Assembly: GCF_028289705.1 (NCBI RefSeq)
Contig: NZ_JANQOI010000180.1
Location: 1-55,581 of the forward strand
Source: Pelagibius sp.
GTDB taxonomy: Bacteria; Pseudomonadota; Alphaproteobacteria; Kiloniellales; Kiloniellaceae
Length of the DNA: 55,581 bases
Reading direction: 5' to 3'
Shown here in pieces: positions 38,201-48,307 of the stretch (position 1 is the stretch's first letter; every line of letters begins with the position of its first letter). Both the position numbers and the translations under genes were made by a program. The notes below the pieces were generated by a model, which ran no database searches, had not been told where the DNA came from, and was given only the letters and a program-made list of their open reading frames with translations.

Positions 38201-38309
38201 GGCGGTGGTCCGCGCCGTCATGGAACAGGCCTGCGCCCCCGCCGTCGAACTCTCCGTGCCCCTGGTCGCCGACGCCGGCACCGGCGCCAACTGGGCCGAG
38301 GCGCATTAG
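35289..38309 (+). CDS. polA: DNA polymerase I with an internal insertion and mosaic codon use
   Basis: The protein has 1006 residues, longer than the usual 920-950. Domains are a 5'-3' exonuclease (about 5-310), a 3'-5' proofreading domain ([14 protein letters not shown], about 413-426, and KIGQNIKYD) and the polymerase ([11 protein letters not shown], about 777-787; [32 protein letters not shown]). Bases about 35791-36240 use AT-richer codons than the rest. Between GDLDAIL and [10 protein letters not shown] there are about 92 residues where relatives have about 20-30. That segment resembles the polymerase thumb. Start is ATG 35289 or ATG 35301; neither has a strong ribosome site. Confidence 0.93.
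   Translation: [1006 protein letters not shown]
35791..36240 (+). other. Foreign-looking mosaic segment and duplicated thumb-like insertion inside polA
   Basis: Codons here include many AGA, GTT, GCA, GAA, AAA and ATT choices, unlike the flanks. The first third still encodes normal exonuclease-domain sequence. The rest (about residues 221-312) is extra; its segment [20 protein letters not shown] matches [20 protein letters not shown] of the thumb encoded near 37216-37275. The frame is kept. A recombination with a distant polA, or an assembly chimera, could both produce it. Confidence 0.7.
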
Positions 38310-38335
38310 GCAAAGCGCAGCGCCCGTCGCCTCAC

Positions 38336-38749
38336 TCAGGCGTCGACAAGGAGTTCCTTGATCACCGGGCAGCCGGGTGTCTGTGTCGTGCGGCAGGTCT
38401 CCAACATGCGCGCCAGACTGTCTTCCAGCGTCCGCAGTTCGGCAATCTTGCGGCGCACCTCGGCCAAGTGCCCTTCGGTGACCGACTGTACTTCAGGGCA
38501 GCTTGGGGTCTCGGCATCGCTGAGGCTGAGCAGGTGGCGAACCTCCCCGGTCGAGAAGCCCAGACGGCGGCAGCGGACGATGAAGGAAAGACGCCTCACA
38601 TCTTCGGCTTCGTAGAGGCGGTGCCCGCCGGCGCTGCGCTGCGGCCGCGGCATCAGGCCGATCTTTTCGTAGTAGCGGATCGTCTCGATGGCGCAGCCGG
38701 TCTTCCCGGAAAGCGACCCGATACCGATGGCTGAACACTGTCTGGCCAT
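38336..38749 (-). CDS. MerR-family regulator with mercury-type cysteines
   Basis: This 137-residue protein has a MerR helix-turn-helix (GIGSLSGKTGCAIETIRYYE and IGLMPRPQRSAGGHRLYEAE) and a dimerisation helix. Three Cys sit where Hg-type MerR proteins have them: in TPSCPEVQ (about 81), LETCRTT (about 116) and TPGCPVI (about 125). It probably senses Hg(II) or a similar thiophilic metal. ATG 38749 diverges from the merF-like gene with the promoter between; the open frame beyond it runs across that promoter. Confidence 0.85.
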   Translation of the reverse strand: MARQCSAIGIGSLSGKTGCAIETIRYYEKIGLMPRPQRSAGGHRLYEAEDVRRLSFIVRCRRLGFSTGEVRHLLSLSDAETPSCPEVQSVTEGHLAEVRRKIAELRTLEDSLARMLETCRTTQTPGCPVIKELLVDA

Positions 38750-38771
38750 AACGTCTCTCTTGAATCTGGCT

Positions 38772-38802
38772 TGAATCTGGAGCGACTTCAGATTGTAGCA
38801 TC
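38772..38802 (+). promoter_or_regulatory. MerR-type promoter/operator with a 19-base spacer
   Basis: TTGAAT (38772-38777) and TAGCAT (38797-38802) are separated by exactly 19 bases, the long spacer typical of MerR-controlled promoters. The spacer holds the dyad AATCTG...CAGATT. The ATG of the merF-like gene is at 38808, just six bases after the -10, so the mRNA is probably leaderless. An extra TTGAATCTGG lies just upstream at 38761. Confidence 0.75.
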
Positions 38803-38807
38803 GCGCT

Positions 38808-39020
38808 ATGAGCGCAGACAGCCTCCTCAAGACCGGCGTGATCGGAACGGTGGTTGCCGCGCTGTGCTGCTTCACGCCGTTGCTGGTCGTCGTCCTTGGT
38901 GCGCTGGGGCTGTCGGCGCTGGTCGGCGTTCTCGACTATATCCTGCTGCCGGCCTTGGCTTTTTTTGTCGGCCTCACGGTTTACGCCCTATGGAAACGCA
39001 GACGCGCCGCATCCAACTGA
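38808..39020 (+). CDS. merF: MerF-like mercury transport protein lacking the C-terminal cysteine pair
   Basis: This 70-residue protein has two membrane helices. The first holds the vicinal cysteines ALCCFTPLLVVVLGALGLSAL; the second is LLPALAFFVGLTVYAL. MerF proteins of known type also have a second Cys pair in the cytoplasmic C-terminus, which is missing here: the protein ends WKRRRAASN. No ribosome site is visible and translation probably starts at or near the 5' end of the mRNA. The end of the gene overlaps the next gene by 31 bases. Confidence 0.82.
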   Translation: MSADSLLKTGVIGTVVAALCCFTPLLVVVLGALGLSALVGVLDYILLPALAFFVGLTVYALWKRRRAASN

Positions 39021-39214
39021 TCTCGACCCTCACCTGTCCGCACTGCGGGCATGTCGAGACCGAGACCATGCCCACCGACGCCTGCCAGTGGTACTACGAC
39101 TGCAAGGGCTGCGGGGTGCTCCTGCGGCCGAAGGCCGGCGACTGCTGCGTCTTCTGTTCCTACGGAACGGTGCCCTGCCCGCCGTCTCAGTTGGGCGACG
39201 GCTGCTGCTTCTGA
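38990..39214 (+). CDS. GDCCVxC-type cysteine-rich protein
   Basis: This 74-residue protein has an N-terminal CPHCG, then CKGCG, the signature GDCCVFCSYGTVPCPP (50-65) and a final GCCF. It matches the GDCCVxC family, some members of which are selenoproteins with Sec in place of Cys; here every position is Cys. Family members are often found with mer-type genes, consistent with a mercury or thiophilic-metal handling role. It overlaps merF by 31 bases in another frame, and may supply the cytosolic cysteine pair that this MerF lacks. Confidence 0.8.
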   Translation: METQTRRIQLISTLTCPHCGHVETETMPTDACQWYYDCKGCGVLLRPKAGDCCVFCSYGTVPCPPSQLGDGCCF

Positions 39215-39283
39215 ACGCGCCCGCTTGGTAGGGTGCTCTCCCGTGATAGGCTGCTCTCCACAGCCTCATCTGGCCGGAGAGCG

Positions 39284-40414
39284 ATGAACCCCAAGGACAC
39301 GAGCCGCAGCCTGCCCGCGCCGAAGAGCGATTTCATCGGCCTGGAGGGCAAGGTGCATCTGGCGACCGGCGGCGAGCCGCCCCTGCTGAAGGCGCACCGC
39401 GAAGCCTTCGAGCGCTTCGCCGCCGACAAGGCCGGCGGCTTCGACGGTTACCACCGCCACTGGGCGGAGGTCGACCGCGTGCGGGCGGACCTGGCGCGTC
39501 TGCTGCGGGCGGAGCCCGGCGATGTCGGCTTCGTCGGCAATGCTTCGGAGGGGATCATGCGCGTCGTCTCCGGCATCGACTGGCGGCCCGGCGACAGCGT
39601 GGTGGTGCCGGCGCTGGACTACGCCAGCGGCCGCTACGCGCTGGCGAGCCTCAAGGCGCGCGGGGTGGCAGTGCGGCTGGTCCCGGCGCGGGGCTGGTGG
39701 ATCGACCCCGGTGAGCTGCTCGCCGCCTGCGACGGACGCACCCGCCTGGTCTACCTCAGCCAGGTGAACGCGCTCACCGGCCAGCACTTCGACATCGCTG
39801 CCCTCGCGCGCGGGCTGGAGGGCTCGGACATCGTGCTGCTGGTGGACGTCAGCCACGCCCTGGGGGTGGTGCCGGTGGATGCCGGGGCCAGCGACTTCGT
39901 CGTGAGCTGCTGCTACAAGTTCGTGCTCGGCATCCACGACGGCATCGTCGTGTGGAACCGGCGGCGCCGGCCTGACTTCACGCCCTTCGGCGCCGGCTGG
40001 GCCGCGGCCGAGCCTGGCGAGACGCCTGCCGATTATGTCCTGAAGGACGACGCGCGGCGGGTCGAGTTCGGCAACGCCGGCCACCTCGGCGCCTATCTGC
40101 TGCGCGAATCCCTGGCCTATCTGGAAAGCTTCGGCATTGCCGCCATCGCCGCCCACACGCGCGCTTTGGCGGAACGCATGATCGCCGGCATGACCGACCT
40201 CGGTCTCGACGTCATGACTCCGGCGGGCCCGGCGAACCACGCCGGCAACGCCGCCTTTGCCTGCCCGGATGAGGCGGCGGTGGTGCGGAAGGCGGCAGCG
40301 GAAGATATCTTCCTCTGGGGCGACAACGGCCGCATCCGCGCCTCCGCCCACCTCTTCACCAATGAGGACGACGTGGAGTTGTTCCTCGAGCGTCTGCCGG
40401 CTTTCCTGGCGTGA
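39284..40414 (+). CDS. Class V aminotransferase family protein
   Basis: This 376-residue PLP-fold protein has GNASEGIMRVVSGI near residue 85, VDVSHALGVVPVDAG (cofactor Asp and His, about 187-201), and the PLP-binding Lys in VVSCCYKFVLGIHDG (about 206-220). The pattern is that of the cysteine-desulfurase/isopenicillin-epimerase-like class. Substrate cannot be inferred. The start is ATG 39284 after GGAGAG. It is separate from the mer-like genes, 69 bases after their end. Confidence 0.82.
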   Translation: MNPKDTSRSLPAPKSDFIGLEGKVHLATGGEPPLLKAHREAFERFAADKAGGFDGYHRHWAEVDRVRADLARLLRAEPGDVGFVGNASEGIMRVVSGIDWRPGDSVVVPALDYASGRYALASLKARGVAVRLVPARGWWIDPGELLAACDGRTRLVYLSQVNALTGQHFDIAALARGLEGSDIVLLVDVSHALGVVPVDAGASDFVVSCCYKFVLGIHDGIVVWNRRRRPDFTPFGAGWAAAEPGETPADYVLKDDARRVEFGNAGHLGAYLLRESLAYLESFGIAAIAAHTRALAERMIAGMTDLGLDVMTPAGPANHAGNAAFACPDEAAVVRKAAAEDIFLWGDNGRIRASAHLFTNEDDVELFLERLPAFLA

Positions 40415-40432
40415 CCGCTGCTTCGATGCGGG

Positions 40433-41011
40433 TCAGGCCTCGTCGGAGGGTTTCAGCACCCGCAGGAAGGCGTTGGTGGTTTTGTCGAAGCGGCCGGGAT
40501 CGTTGAGGCTGCGGGCCACCACCATGGCCCCTTCCAGAAGCGAGAGGAACTGATCGGCGACGGTCTGCGGACTGCCGAGAAAGGCAACCTCACCGTCCTT
40601 GCGGCCGCGCTTCAGCACGTTGGTCAGCCAGTTTTCGCAGAGCACGAAGAAGTCGCAGACCTGCTGGCTCACCGCTGGCGGCAGCCCGTCCTTCTCGGCC
40701 CCCAGCATGCCGCAGAGGCAGAGCCGCTCGTCGTTCAATGTCTGGCGGAAGAGACCGACGAAGGCCTTCAGCCGCTTCGAGGCCTCCTGGTCGCGGGTCG
40801 TGATGCTTTGCAGTTCGGCATCGAAGCGTTCCCGGTAACGCTGGACCAGGGCGACGCCGAGATCGCTCTTGCTGGGGAAGTAGTAGTGGATGCTCGCCGA
40901 CTTGATGCCGATCTCCTCGGCAATATCGCGGTAGCTGAAGCCGTTGAAGCCGCGGGTCTGAACGAGGCGCTGAGCCGAATCCAGAACCCTCTCTGCTGTG
41001 ATCGCCGTCAT
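40433..41011 (-). CDS. TetR/AcrR-family regulator
   Basis: The protein has about 192 residues. The N-terminal helix-turn-helix reads RVLDSAQRLVQTRGFNGFSYRDIAEEIGIKSASIHYYFPSK (about 7-47) and is followed by a helical ligand domain. I chose ATG 41011 because the family usually starts about ten residues before the first helix; ATG 41044 in frame adds 11 residues. Two Cys in ERLCLCGML are conserved in some AcuR/YxaF-like members. It ends 18 bases from the convergent aminotransferase gene and starts 173 bases downstream of pckA's stop. Confidence 0.85.
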   Translation of the reverse strand: MTAITAERVLDSAQRLVQTRGFNGFSYRDIAEEIGIKSASIHYYFPSKSDLGVALVQRYRERFDAELQSITTRDQEASKRLKAFVGLFRQTLNDERLCLCGMLGAEKDGLPPAVSQQVCDFFVLCENWLTNVLKRGRKDGEVAFLGSPQTVADQFLSLLEGAMVVARSLNDPGRFDKTTNAFLRVLKPSDEA

Positions 41012-41184
41012 AGGCGCGCTGCCCCCAACTGACTGTTGGTCCATACTGGGGAGACTGCGTTGAATGGCACCGAGGCCATTGCGTTAGTGGTAGGTCCCAG
41101 CGCCACAGTCGATTCTGGTGCAAGGACGCAGCCCGCCGATCAGCCTCCCCTTGCTGAGCGGCGGGCGGTGACTGGCGGTGCCGT

Positions 41185-42795
<1,611 letters not shown>

Positions 42796-43178
42796 GTGAA
42801 TGAACTCCCACTGTTGAGTTTTCCCTCTTTGACCCTTTTGCGGCGGCGGGCTTGGTTAACTGCCCCTTATGGCGCCGGGTCTTCCTGCTGTCTTCGGACC
42901 ACGAACCCGCTGAGAGATAGTTTATCCCGGCAGACTTGGCCACGGGTTTATTGGCATTCTCTAATAAGCGTCGCTCCCCGGACGATTGCCGGGCTGATCT
43001 GAGCGCCCGGCCAGAGGCTAGCGCATCGCTTCCGGCGATGCAGCCGCCAATCGGCGGCCTTTCTGGGGCAACTGTTGCCAGCTTGCGGCTTGGTCTCCGG
43101 GGTTGAATGGACTAAATCGAACATCGCTGCGTTGTTTCCGGCAGCGTCCCCTTCCGCCAAGCGACCGGATACCCTTTC
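42796..43178. other. Divergent region between pckA and sbtA
   Basis: This region holds the pckA promoter side (AT-rich near 42940-42970) and no credible gene. At 43043-43058 a perfect hairpin GCCGCC-AATC-GGCGGC followed by CTTTCT is read on the plus strand, upstream of sbtA. It could be a leader terminator, but this is weak. Confidence 0.4.
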
Positions 43179-44189
43179 GTGCCTGATCTCTTGCCCCTTG
43201 CCATCGACAACCTGCTCTCGCCGATCATCCTGTTCTTCGCCCTGGGATTCGCCGCTGCGCTGTTGCGCTCGGACCTCTCGGTGCCGGAGGCCTTGGCCAA
43301 GGCGATGGCGCTTTATCTGATGCTGGCCATCGGCTTCAAGGGCGGGGTCGAGCTGAGCAAGCAGGGCCTCGACTGGACCATCGCGGCGCTGCTGCTGACC
43401 GGGGCGGCGCTCTCCTTCGTCATTCCGCTGATCGCCTTTGCCCTGTTGCGCTCCTTCACCCGTCTCGGTCAGGCCGATGCGGCGGCGGTGGCGGCCCACT
43501 ACGGCTCGATCTCCGTGGTCACCTTCGTGGCCGGCACCGAATTCCTCACCCTGATGGGGGTCGGCTTCGAGGGCTACATGGTCGCGGTGATGGCGATCAT
43601 GGAAACCCCCGCCATCGTCACCGGCATCTGGCTGGCCTGGCGCGGCATGAATGGCGGCGCCGGGAATCGCTCGAGAGCCGAGCGCCGTGCCCTCATCGAC
43701 CGTGACCTGATGCGCGAGATCTTTCTCAACGGCAGCGTCGTGCTGCTGATCGGCGCCTTCGTGATCGGCTGGATCACCGGACCGCGGGGCTTCGAGACGA
43801 TCGCCCCCTTCGTCGACGCCCCCTTCAAGGGGGTGCTCTGCCTGTTCCTCCTGGACATGGGGCTGGTGGCCGCGACGCGCCTGCGGGGCGCCACGGAGCT
43901 GACCCCCGGCCTGCTGATGTTCGGCATCGCCATGCCGGTGATCGGCGCGTCCCTGGGTCTCGCGGCGGGCTGGGCCCTGGGGCTGGGGATGGGCGAGATG
44001 GCGCTGTTCGCGCTGCTCGCCGGCAGCGCCTCCTACATTGCCGTGCCCGCCTCGATGCGCCTTGCGGTGCCCGAGGCCAGCCCCGGCATCTATCTCACCC
44101 TGTCCCTTGCAATCACCTTCCCCTTCAACCTGACGCTGGGGATTCCGCTCTACTTTTCCGCGGCCGCGGCGTTATCGTCGGTGCCCTAG
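43179..44189 (+). CDS. sbtA: SbtA-like sodium-dependent bicarbonate transporter
   Basis: This 336-residue protein has about ten membrane helices in two halves. It shows the SbtA blocks LSPIILFFALGFAAALLRSDL (about 12-32), AAHYGSISVVTFVAGTEFL (about 106-124) and GSASYIAVPASMRLAVPEA (about 284-302). Cyanobacterial SbtA takes up HCO3- with Na+. It starts at GTG 43179. The next gene encodes a matching SbtB. In a heterotroph near pckA, it may supply bicarbonate for anaplerosis or pH balance; the substrate is inferred from the family. Confidence 0.88.
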   Translation: MPDLLPLAIDNLLSPIILFFALGFAAALLRSDLSVPEALAKAMALYLMLAIGFKGGVELSKQGLDWTIAALLLTGAALSFVIPLIAFALLRSFTRLGQADAAAVAAHYGSISVVTFVAGTEFLTLMGVGFEGYMVAVMAIMETPAIVTGIWLAWRGMNGGAGNRSRAERRALIDRDLMREIFLNGSVVLLIGAFVIGWITGPRGFETIAPFVDAPFKGVLCLFLLDMGLVAATRLRGATELTPGLLMFGIAMPVIGASLGLAAGWALGLGMGEMALFALLAGSASYIAVPASMRLAVPEASPGIYLTLSLAITFPFNLTLGIPLYFSAAAALSSVP

Positions 44190-44212
44190 GGCCTGTTCGA
44201 GGATCGAGACCC

Positions 44213-44521
44213 ATGGAAACCCATCCCCGCAAGAGGCTGGACATCATCGTCGAAACACCGCTGCAGCGCCGCGTCGTGGCGCTGCTGGAGGATCAGGCCG
44301 TGCGCGGCTACACCATCATGCCCTGCATGGCCGGCATGGGCGCCGAGGGGAGCTGGCATCGCGGTGAGATCAGCGATGCCTTTTCCAAGCGCCTGATCAT
44401 CGTGATCGCCCGGGAGGAGAAAGCGCGCGAGGTGATGGCCGCGGCCCGCGAACTCCTGCGCGACTACAGCGCGGTCATCACGCTTTCCGACGTCGAGGTG
44501 ATCCGCGCCGATCATTTCTAG
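44213..44521 (+). CDS. sbtB: SbtB-like PII-family regulator
   Basis: This 102-residue protein has the ferredoxin-like PII fold: KRLDIIVETPLQRRVVALLED, the RGYTIMPCMAGMGAEGSW T-loop region (about 31-48), and SKRLIIVIAREEKAREVM (about 58-75). In cyanobacteria SbtB binds adenine nucleotides including cAMP and controls SbtA. The 23-base gap to sbtA supports co-translation or coupling. The short C-terminus lacks the extra CGPxGC cysteine loop found in some SbtB. Confidence 0.85.
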   Translation: METHPRKRLDIIVETPLQRRVVALLEDQAVRGYTIMPCMAGMGAEGSWHRGEISDAFSKRLIIVIAREEKAREVMAAARELLRDYSAVITLSDVEVIRADHF

Positions 44522-44736
44522 GGTGTGTTCGCCTTGCGTCGAAGCGGGCCGGTGCCGTCACAACATGAATGACCTGATCGGCTGCCACAGAATCGCCTTA
44601 AGTTCTTGTTCATAAATCACAATTAGAACACTGGCGAGGCGCGCGCAGGGCCCCTTTGTTGTGGGGCATGAGCGCCATACGGTCGGCAAGAAACCGCTTC
44701 TGGTGGGGAATGCCCCGGACCTTGTCTGGAGGCATC

Positions 44737-45801
44737 ATGGCATTACGCAACGGCGTATCCCGTCTCGACTCGGCCCTGGCCGGCCCGCTCTGGCGCACGC
44801 GCCGTCGCCGCTCCCCAAGCGCCCGCTTGTCCCTGTCCTTCGCCCTGCAGGGCGGCGGCGCCCATGGTGCCTTCACCTGGGGCGCCTTGGACCGCCTGCT
44901 GGAGGAGGACTGGCTCGAGGTCGACGGTCTGAGCGGCGCGAGTGCCGGTGCGCTGAATGCCGCCGCCCTGGCCGGAGGTTGGCTGGAGGGCGGACGCAGC
45001 GGCGCGCGGGACAGCCTGGAGACCCTCTGGCGGCGGGTCAGCGGCCTGGGCGAATTCCGGCCGCCCAGTGCCGTTTCGCCGGCCCTGGACATGATGACCC
45101 GCCTCTTCTCGCCCTATCAGCTCAACCCCCTGGGACTCAATCCCCTGCGCGCGGTGCTCGAGGAGGTCATCGACTTCGAAGCCCTTCAGCTCGCGGAGAC
45201 GCCGCGGCTTTTCGTCTCCGCCACCGAGCTGAAGCGGGGCCGTGCCGTGCTGTTCGAGAACCCGGACATGACGGTGGAGACGCTGCTGGCCTCCGCCTGC
45301 CTGCCGCACCTCTATCGCGCGGTGGCCATCGACGGCGCCCACTACTGGGACGGCGGCTTCATGGCCAACCCGACCATCTTTCCCCTGGTCTTCCACTGCG
45401 ACAGCCGCGACGTGATGATCATCCAGATCGATTCGCTGACCACCGACGAGGTGCCGCAGAGCGCCCGCCAGATCAACAACCGGCGCAGCCAGATCGTGTT
45501 CAATGCGCCGCTGATGCGTGAGCTGGAAGCGCTCGGTTACATGGGGCGCATGGCCGGGCGCGGCCAGGGGCGCGGCGGCCTCGCCGGCAAGGTGCGGGGC
45601 CTGAACCTGCACCTCCTGGAAGGCGGGGAAGCGATGAGGGCGCTGGACGTCTCCAGCAAACAGCGCGCCGACTGGGGCTTTTTCAAGGAGCTGAGGTCCA
45701 TCGGGCGGGAGGCCGCCGCTGCCTGGCTGGAGCGCCACGCCGCGGAACTGGGCGCCCGCTCCACCCTGGTTCTCGACGAGACAGACGCACAGAGCGGCTG
45801 A
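44737..45801 (+). CDS. Patatin-like phospholipase
   Basis: This 354-residue protein has the patatin oxyanion motif LQGGGAHGAFTWG (about 38-50), the nucleophile elbow GASAG (about 67-71), and the catalytic Asp in DGGF (about 206-209). It hydrolyses acyl esters of phospholipids or lysophospholipids; no signal peptide is visible. The start ATG 44737 follows TGGAGG, a strong ribosome site; the open frame upstream to 44656 is not needed. It is convergent with pspF, 12 bases away. Confidence 0.88.
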   Translation: MALRNGVSRLDSALAGPLWRTRRRRSPSARLSLSFALQGGGAHGAFTWGALDRLLEEDWLEVDGLSGASAGALNAAALAGGWLEGGRSGARDSLETLWRRVSGLGEFRPPSAVSPALDMMTRLFSPYQLNPLGLNPLRAVLEEVIDFEALQLAETPRLFVSATELKRGRAVLFENPDMTVETLLASACLPHLYRAVAIDGAHYWDGGFMANPTIFPLVFHCDSRDVMIIQIDSLTTDEVPQSARQINNRRSQIVFNAPLMRELEALGYMGRMAGRGQGRGGLAGKVRGLNLHLLEGGEAMRALDVSSKQRADWGFFKELRSIGREAAAAWLERHAAELGARSTLVLDETDAQSG

Positions 45802-45813
45802 CAGCCCGTCGCT

Positions 45814-46908
<1,095 letters not shown>

Positions 46909-47042
46909 CACTTCAATATAGCTAACAAAAGGTAAATTTCACCAATAAATGGTTTTGAATACCATTCGGAGGGCAACTGGCGTTTGCCGGCTTGTTACGA
47001 AATTTCTATGTATTTCAATCAGATAGATGAGTTTTGCGGACT

Positions 47043-47057
47043 TGGCACGGTCCCTGC
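47043..47057 (+). promoter_or_regulatory. Sigma-54 promoter of the psp operon
   Basis: TGGCAC (47043-47048), five bases and CTGC (47054-47057) match the -24/-12 consensus TGGCAC-N5-TTGC with one mismatch. Transcription should start near 47068. The divergent PspF gene and the AT-rich upstream bases (46912-47030, candidate enhancer) support it. Confidence 0.85.
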
Positions 47058-47138
47058 AAAGGTAGGGGCGAGATGGACCACATCGACCCGAACAACCCCG
47101 AGAGCCGGGCCAACCCAGAGAGACAGAGACTGATTGCC

Positions 47139-47279
47139 ATGAACCACATGCACGAAGACCACAGACCGCGATCCCAGGACAACTGGATCGAACGCACCTG
47201 CGTCTATCTGCGCACCCGCACCGCCGACCACTGGATGATGTTTGCCGCCGGCATGCTGCTCGGCGCCATCCTGAGCTAA
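47139..47279 (+). CDS. Small membrane protein at the head of the psp operon
   Basis: This 46-residue protein has a polar start MNHMHEDHRPRSQDNW, a RTCVYLRTRTADHW basic segment and a C-terminal membrane helix (MMFAAGMLLGAIL). It is the first frame downstream of the sigma-54 promoter and lies 62 bases before pspA. ATG 47073 in the same frame would lie within a few bases of the expected transcription start, so 47139 is more likely. I do not recognise it as any named Psp protein. Confidence 0.45.
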   Translation: MNHMHEDHRPRSQDNWIERTCVYLRTRTADHWMMFAAGMLLGAILS

Positions 47280-47341
47280 CGCGGCGTCGCGCACACCCCA
47301 AGCCGAGACAAAGACGGACAGCAACAAGGAAAGACGGAACC

Positions 47342-48064
47342 ATGGGTATTTTTTCCCGCCTCGCCGACATCATCAATTCCAACCTCAACGCCATCCTCGA
47401 CCGCGCCGAGGAGCCGGAAAAGATCATCCGCCTGGTGATCCAGGAGATGGAAGACACCCTGGTCGAGGTCCGCAGCACGGCGGCCAAGACCATCGCCGAG
47501 AAGAAGGAGATCAATCGCCGGCTGATGCGCCTGCAGGAAGCCCAGCAGAGCTGGGAAGACAAGGCCGAGCTGGCGCTGACCAAGGGCCGCGAGGATCTCG
47601 CCAAGGGCGCGCTCCTGGAAAAGGCCAAGCTCGCCGAGACCGCGCAGGCGCTGCAGGACGAGCTGGACGAACTGGAGGCCATGCTGCGCCAGGGCGAGGA
47701 CGACATCGCCAAGCTGGAGAGCAAGCTGCGCGAGGCCAAGGCCAAGCAGCAGGCCCTGGCCGCCCGCCACGACACCGCCGGCTCGCGCCTGAAGGTGCGG
47801 CGCACCCTCTATGACGGCCGCGTCGAGGACGCCTTCAGCCGCTTCGAGCAGGTCGAAAAGAAGCTGGACGAGGCCGAGGGCCAGGTCGAAGCCTATGACC
47901 TGGGCCGCGGTGGCAAGTCCCTGGCCGACGAGATTTCCGAACTGGCCGCCGAGTCCGCCATCGAAGACGAGCTGGCGGCACTCAAGGCCCGCATCGGCAA
48001 GTCCGGTGCGAAGAAGGCGGCCCGCGGCGGAGACAGCGAGAGCGACGCGGCGGACGGCCAGTAA
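47342..48064 (+). CDS. pspA: Phage-shock protein A
   Basis: This 240-residue protein is a long coiled coil typical of PspA/IM30, starting GIFSRLADIINSNLNAILDR (2-21) with the amphipathic membrane-binding helix, then EKIIRLVIQEMEDTLVEVR (about 26-44). The last 20 residues are Gly/Ala/Asp-rich. PspA coats damaged inner membrane as an ESCRT-III-like polymer and keeps PspF inactive. GGAA precedes the ATG at 47342. It is the main gene of the sigma-54-driven operon. Confidence 0.95.
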   Translation: MGIFSRLADIINSNLNAILDRAEEPEKIIRLVIQEMEDTLVEVRSTAAKTIAEKKEINRRLMRLQEAQQSWEDKAELALTKGREDLAKGALLEKAKLAETAQALQDELDELEAMLRQGEDDIAKLESKLREAKAKQQALAARHDTAGSRLKVRRTLYDGRVEDAFSRFEQVEKKLDEAEGQVEAYDLGRGGKSLADEISELAAESAIEDELAALKARIGKSGAKKAARGGDSESDAADGQ

Positions 48065-48085
48065 GCCAGCGGGGGACCAAGGACC

Positions 48086-48307
48086 ATGGATTTCGAAGTA
48101 CCGGTCATACTCTTCCTCGCCGTCGTCGCACCGATTTGGATCATCGCCCACTATGCGACCCGCTGGCGGGCGACCAAATCGCTGTCGTCGGATGAGGAGC
48201 AACTGCTGGAGGAGCTCTGGCAGAGCGCCGAACGCATGGAGCAGCGGATCAATTCGCTGGAACGCATCCTCGATGCGGAGGTGACGGACTGGAGGAAGAA
48301 GCTATGA
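48086..48307 (+). CDS. pspB: Phage-shock protein B
   Basis: This 73-residue protein has one N-terminal membrane helix (EVPVILFLAVVAPIWIIAHY, 4-23) and a cytoplasmic helix with the leucine heptads of PspB (EEQLLEELWQSAERMEQRI). It works with PspC to free PspF from PspA under envelope stress. Its last four bases overlap pspC (ATGA), so the two are coupled. Confidence 0.93.
   Translation: MDFEVPVILFLAVVAPIWIIAHYATRWRATKSLSSDEEQLLEELWQSAERMEQRINSLERILDAEVTDWRKKL

Noticed and set aside
43043-43064. Hairpin with short T-rich tail upstream of sbtA
   Set aside because: The stem is good, but the tail CTTTCT is poor and nothing upstream on that strand needs a terminator; kept only as a note in the gap entry.
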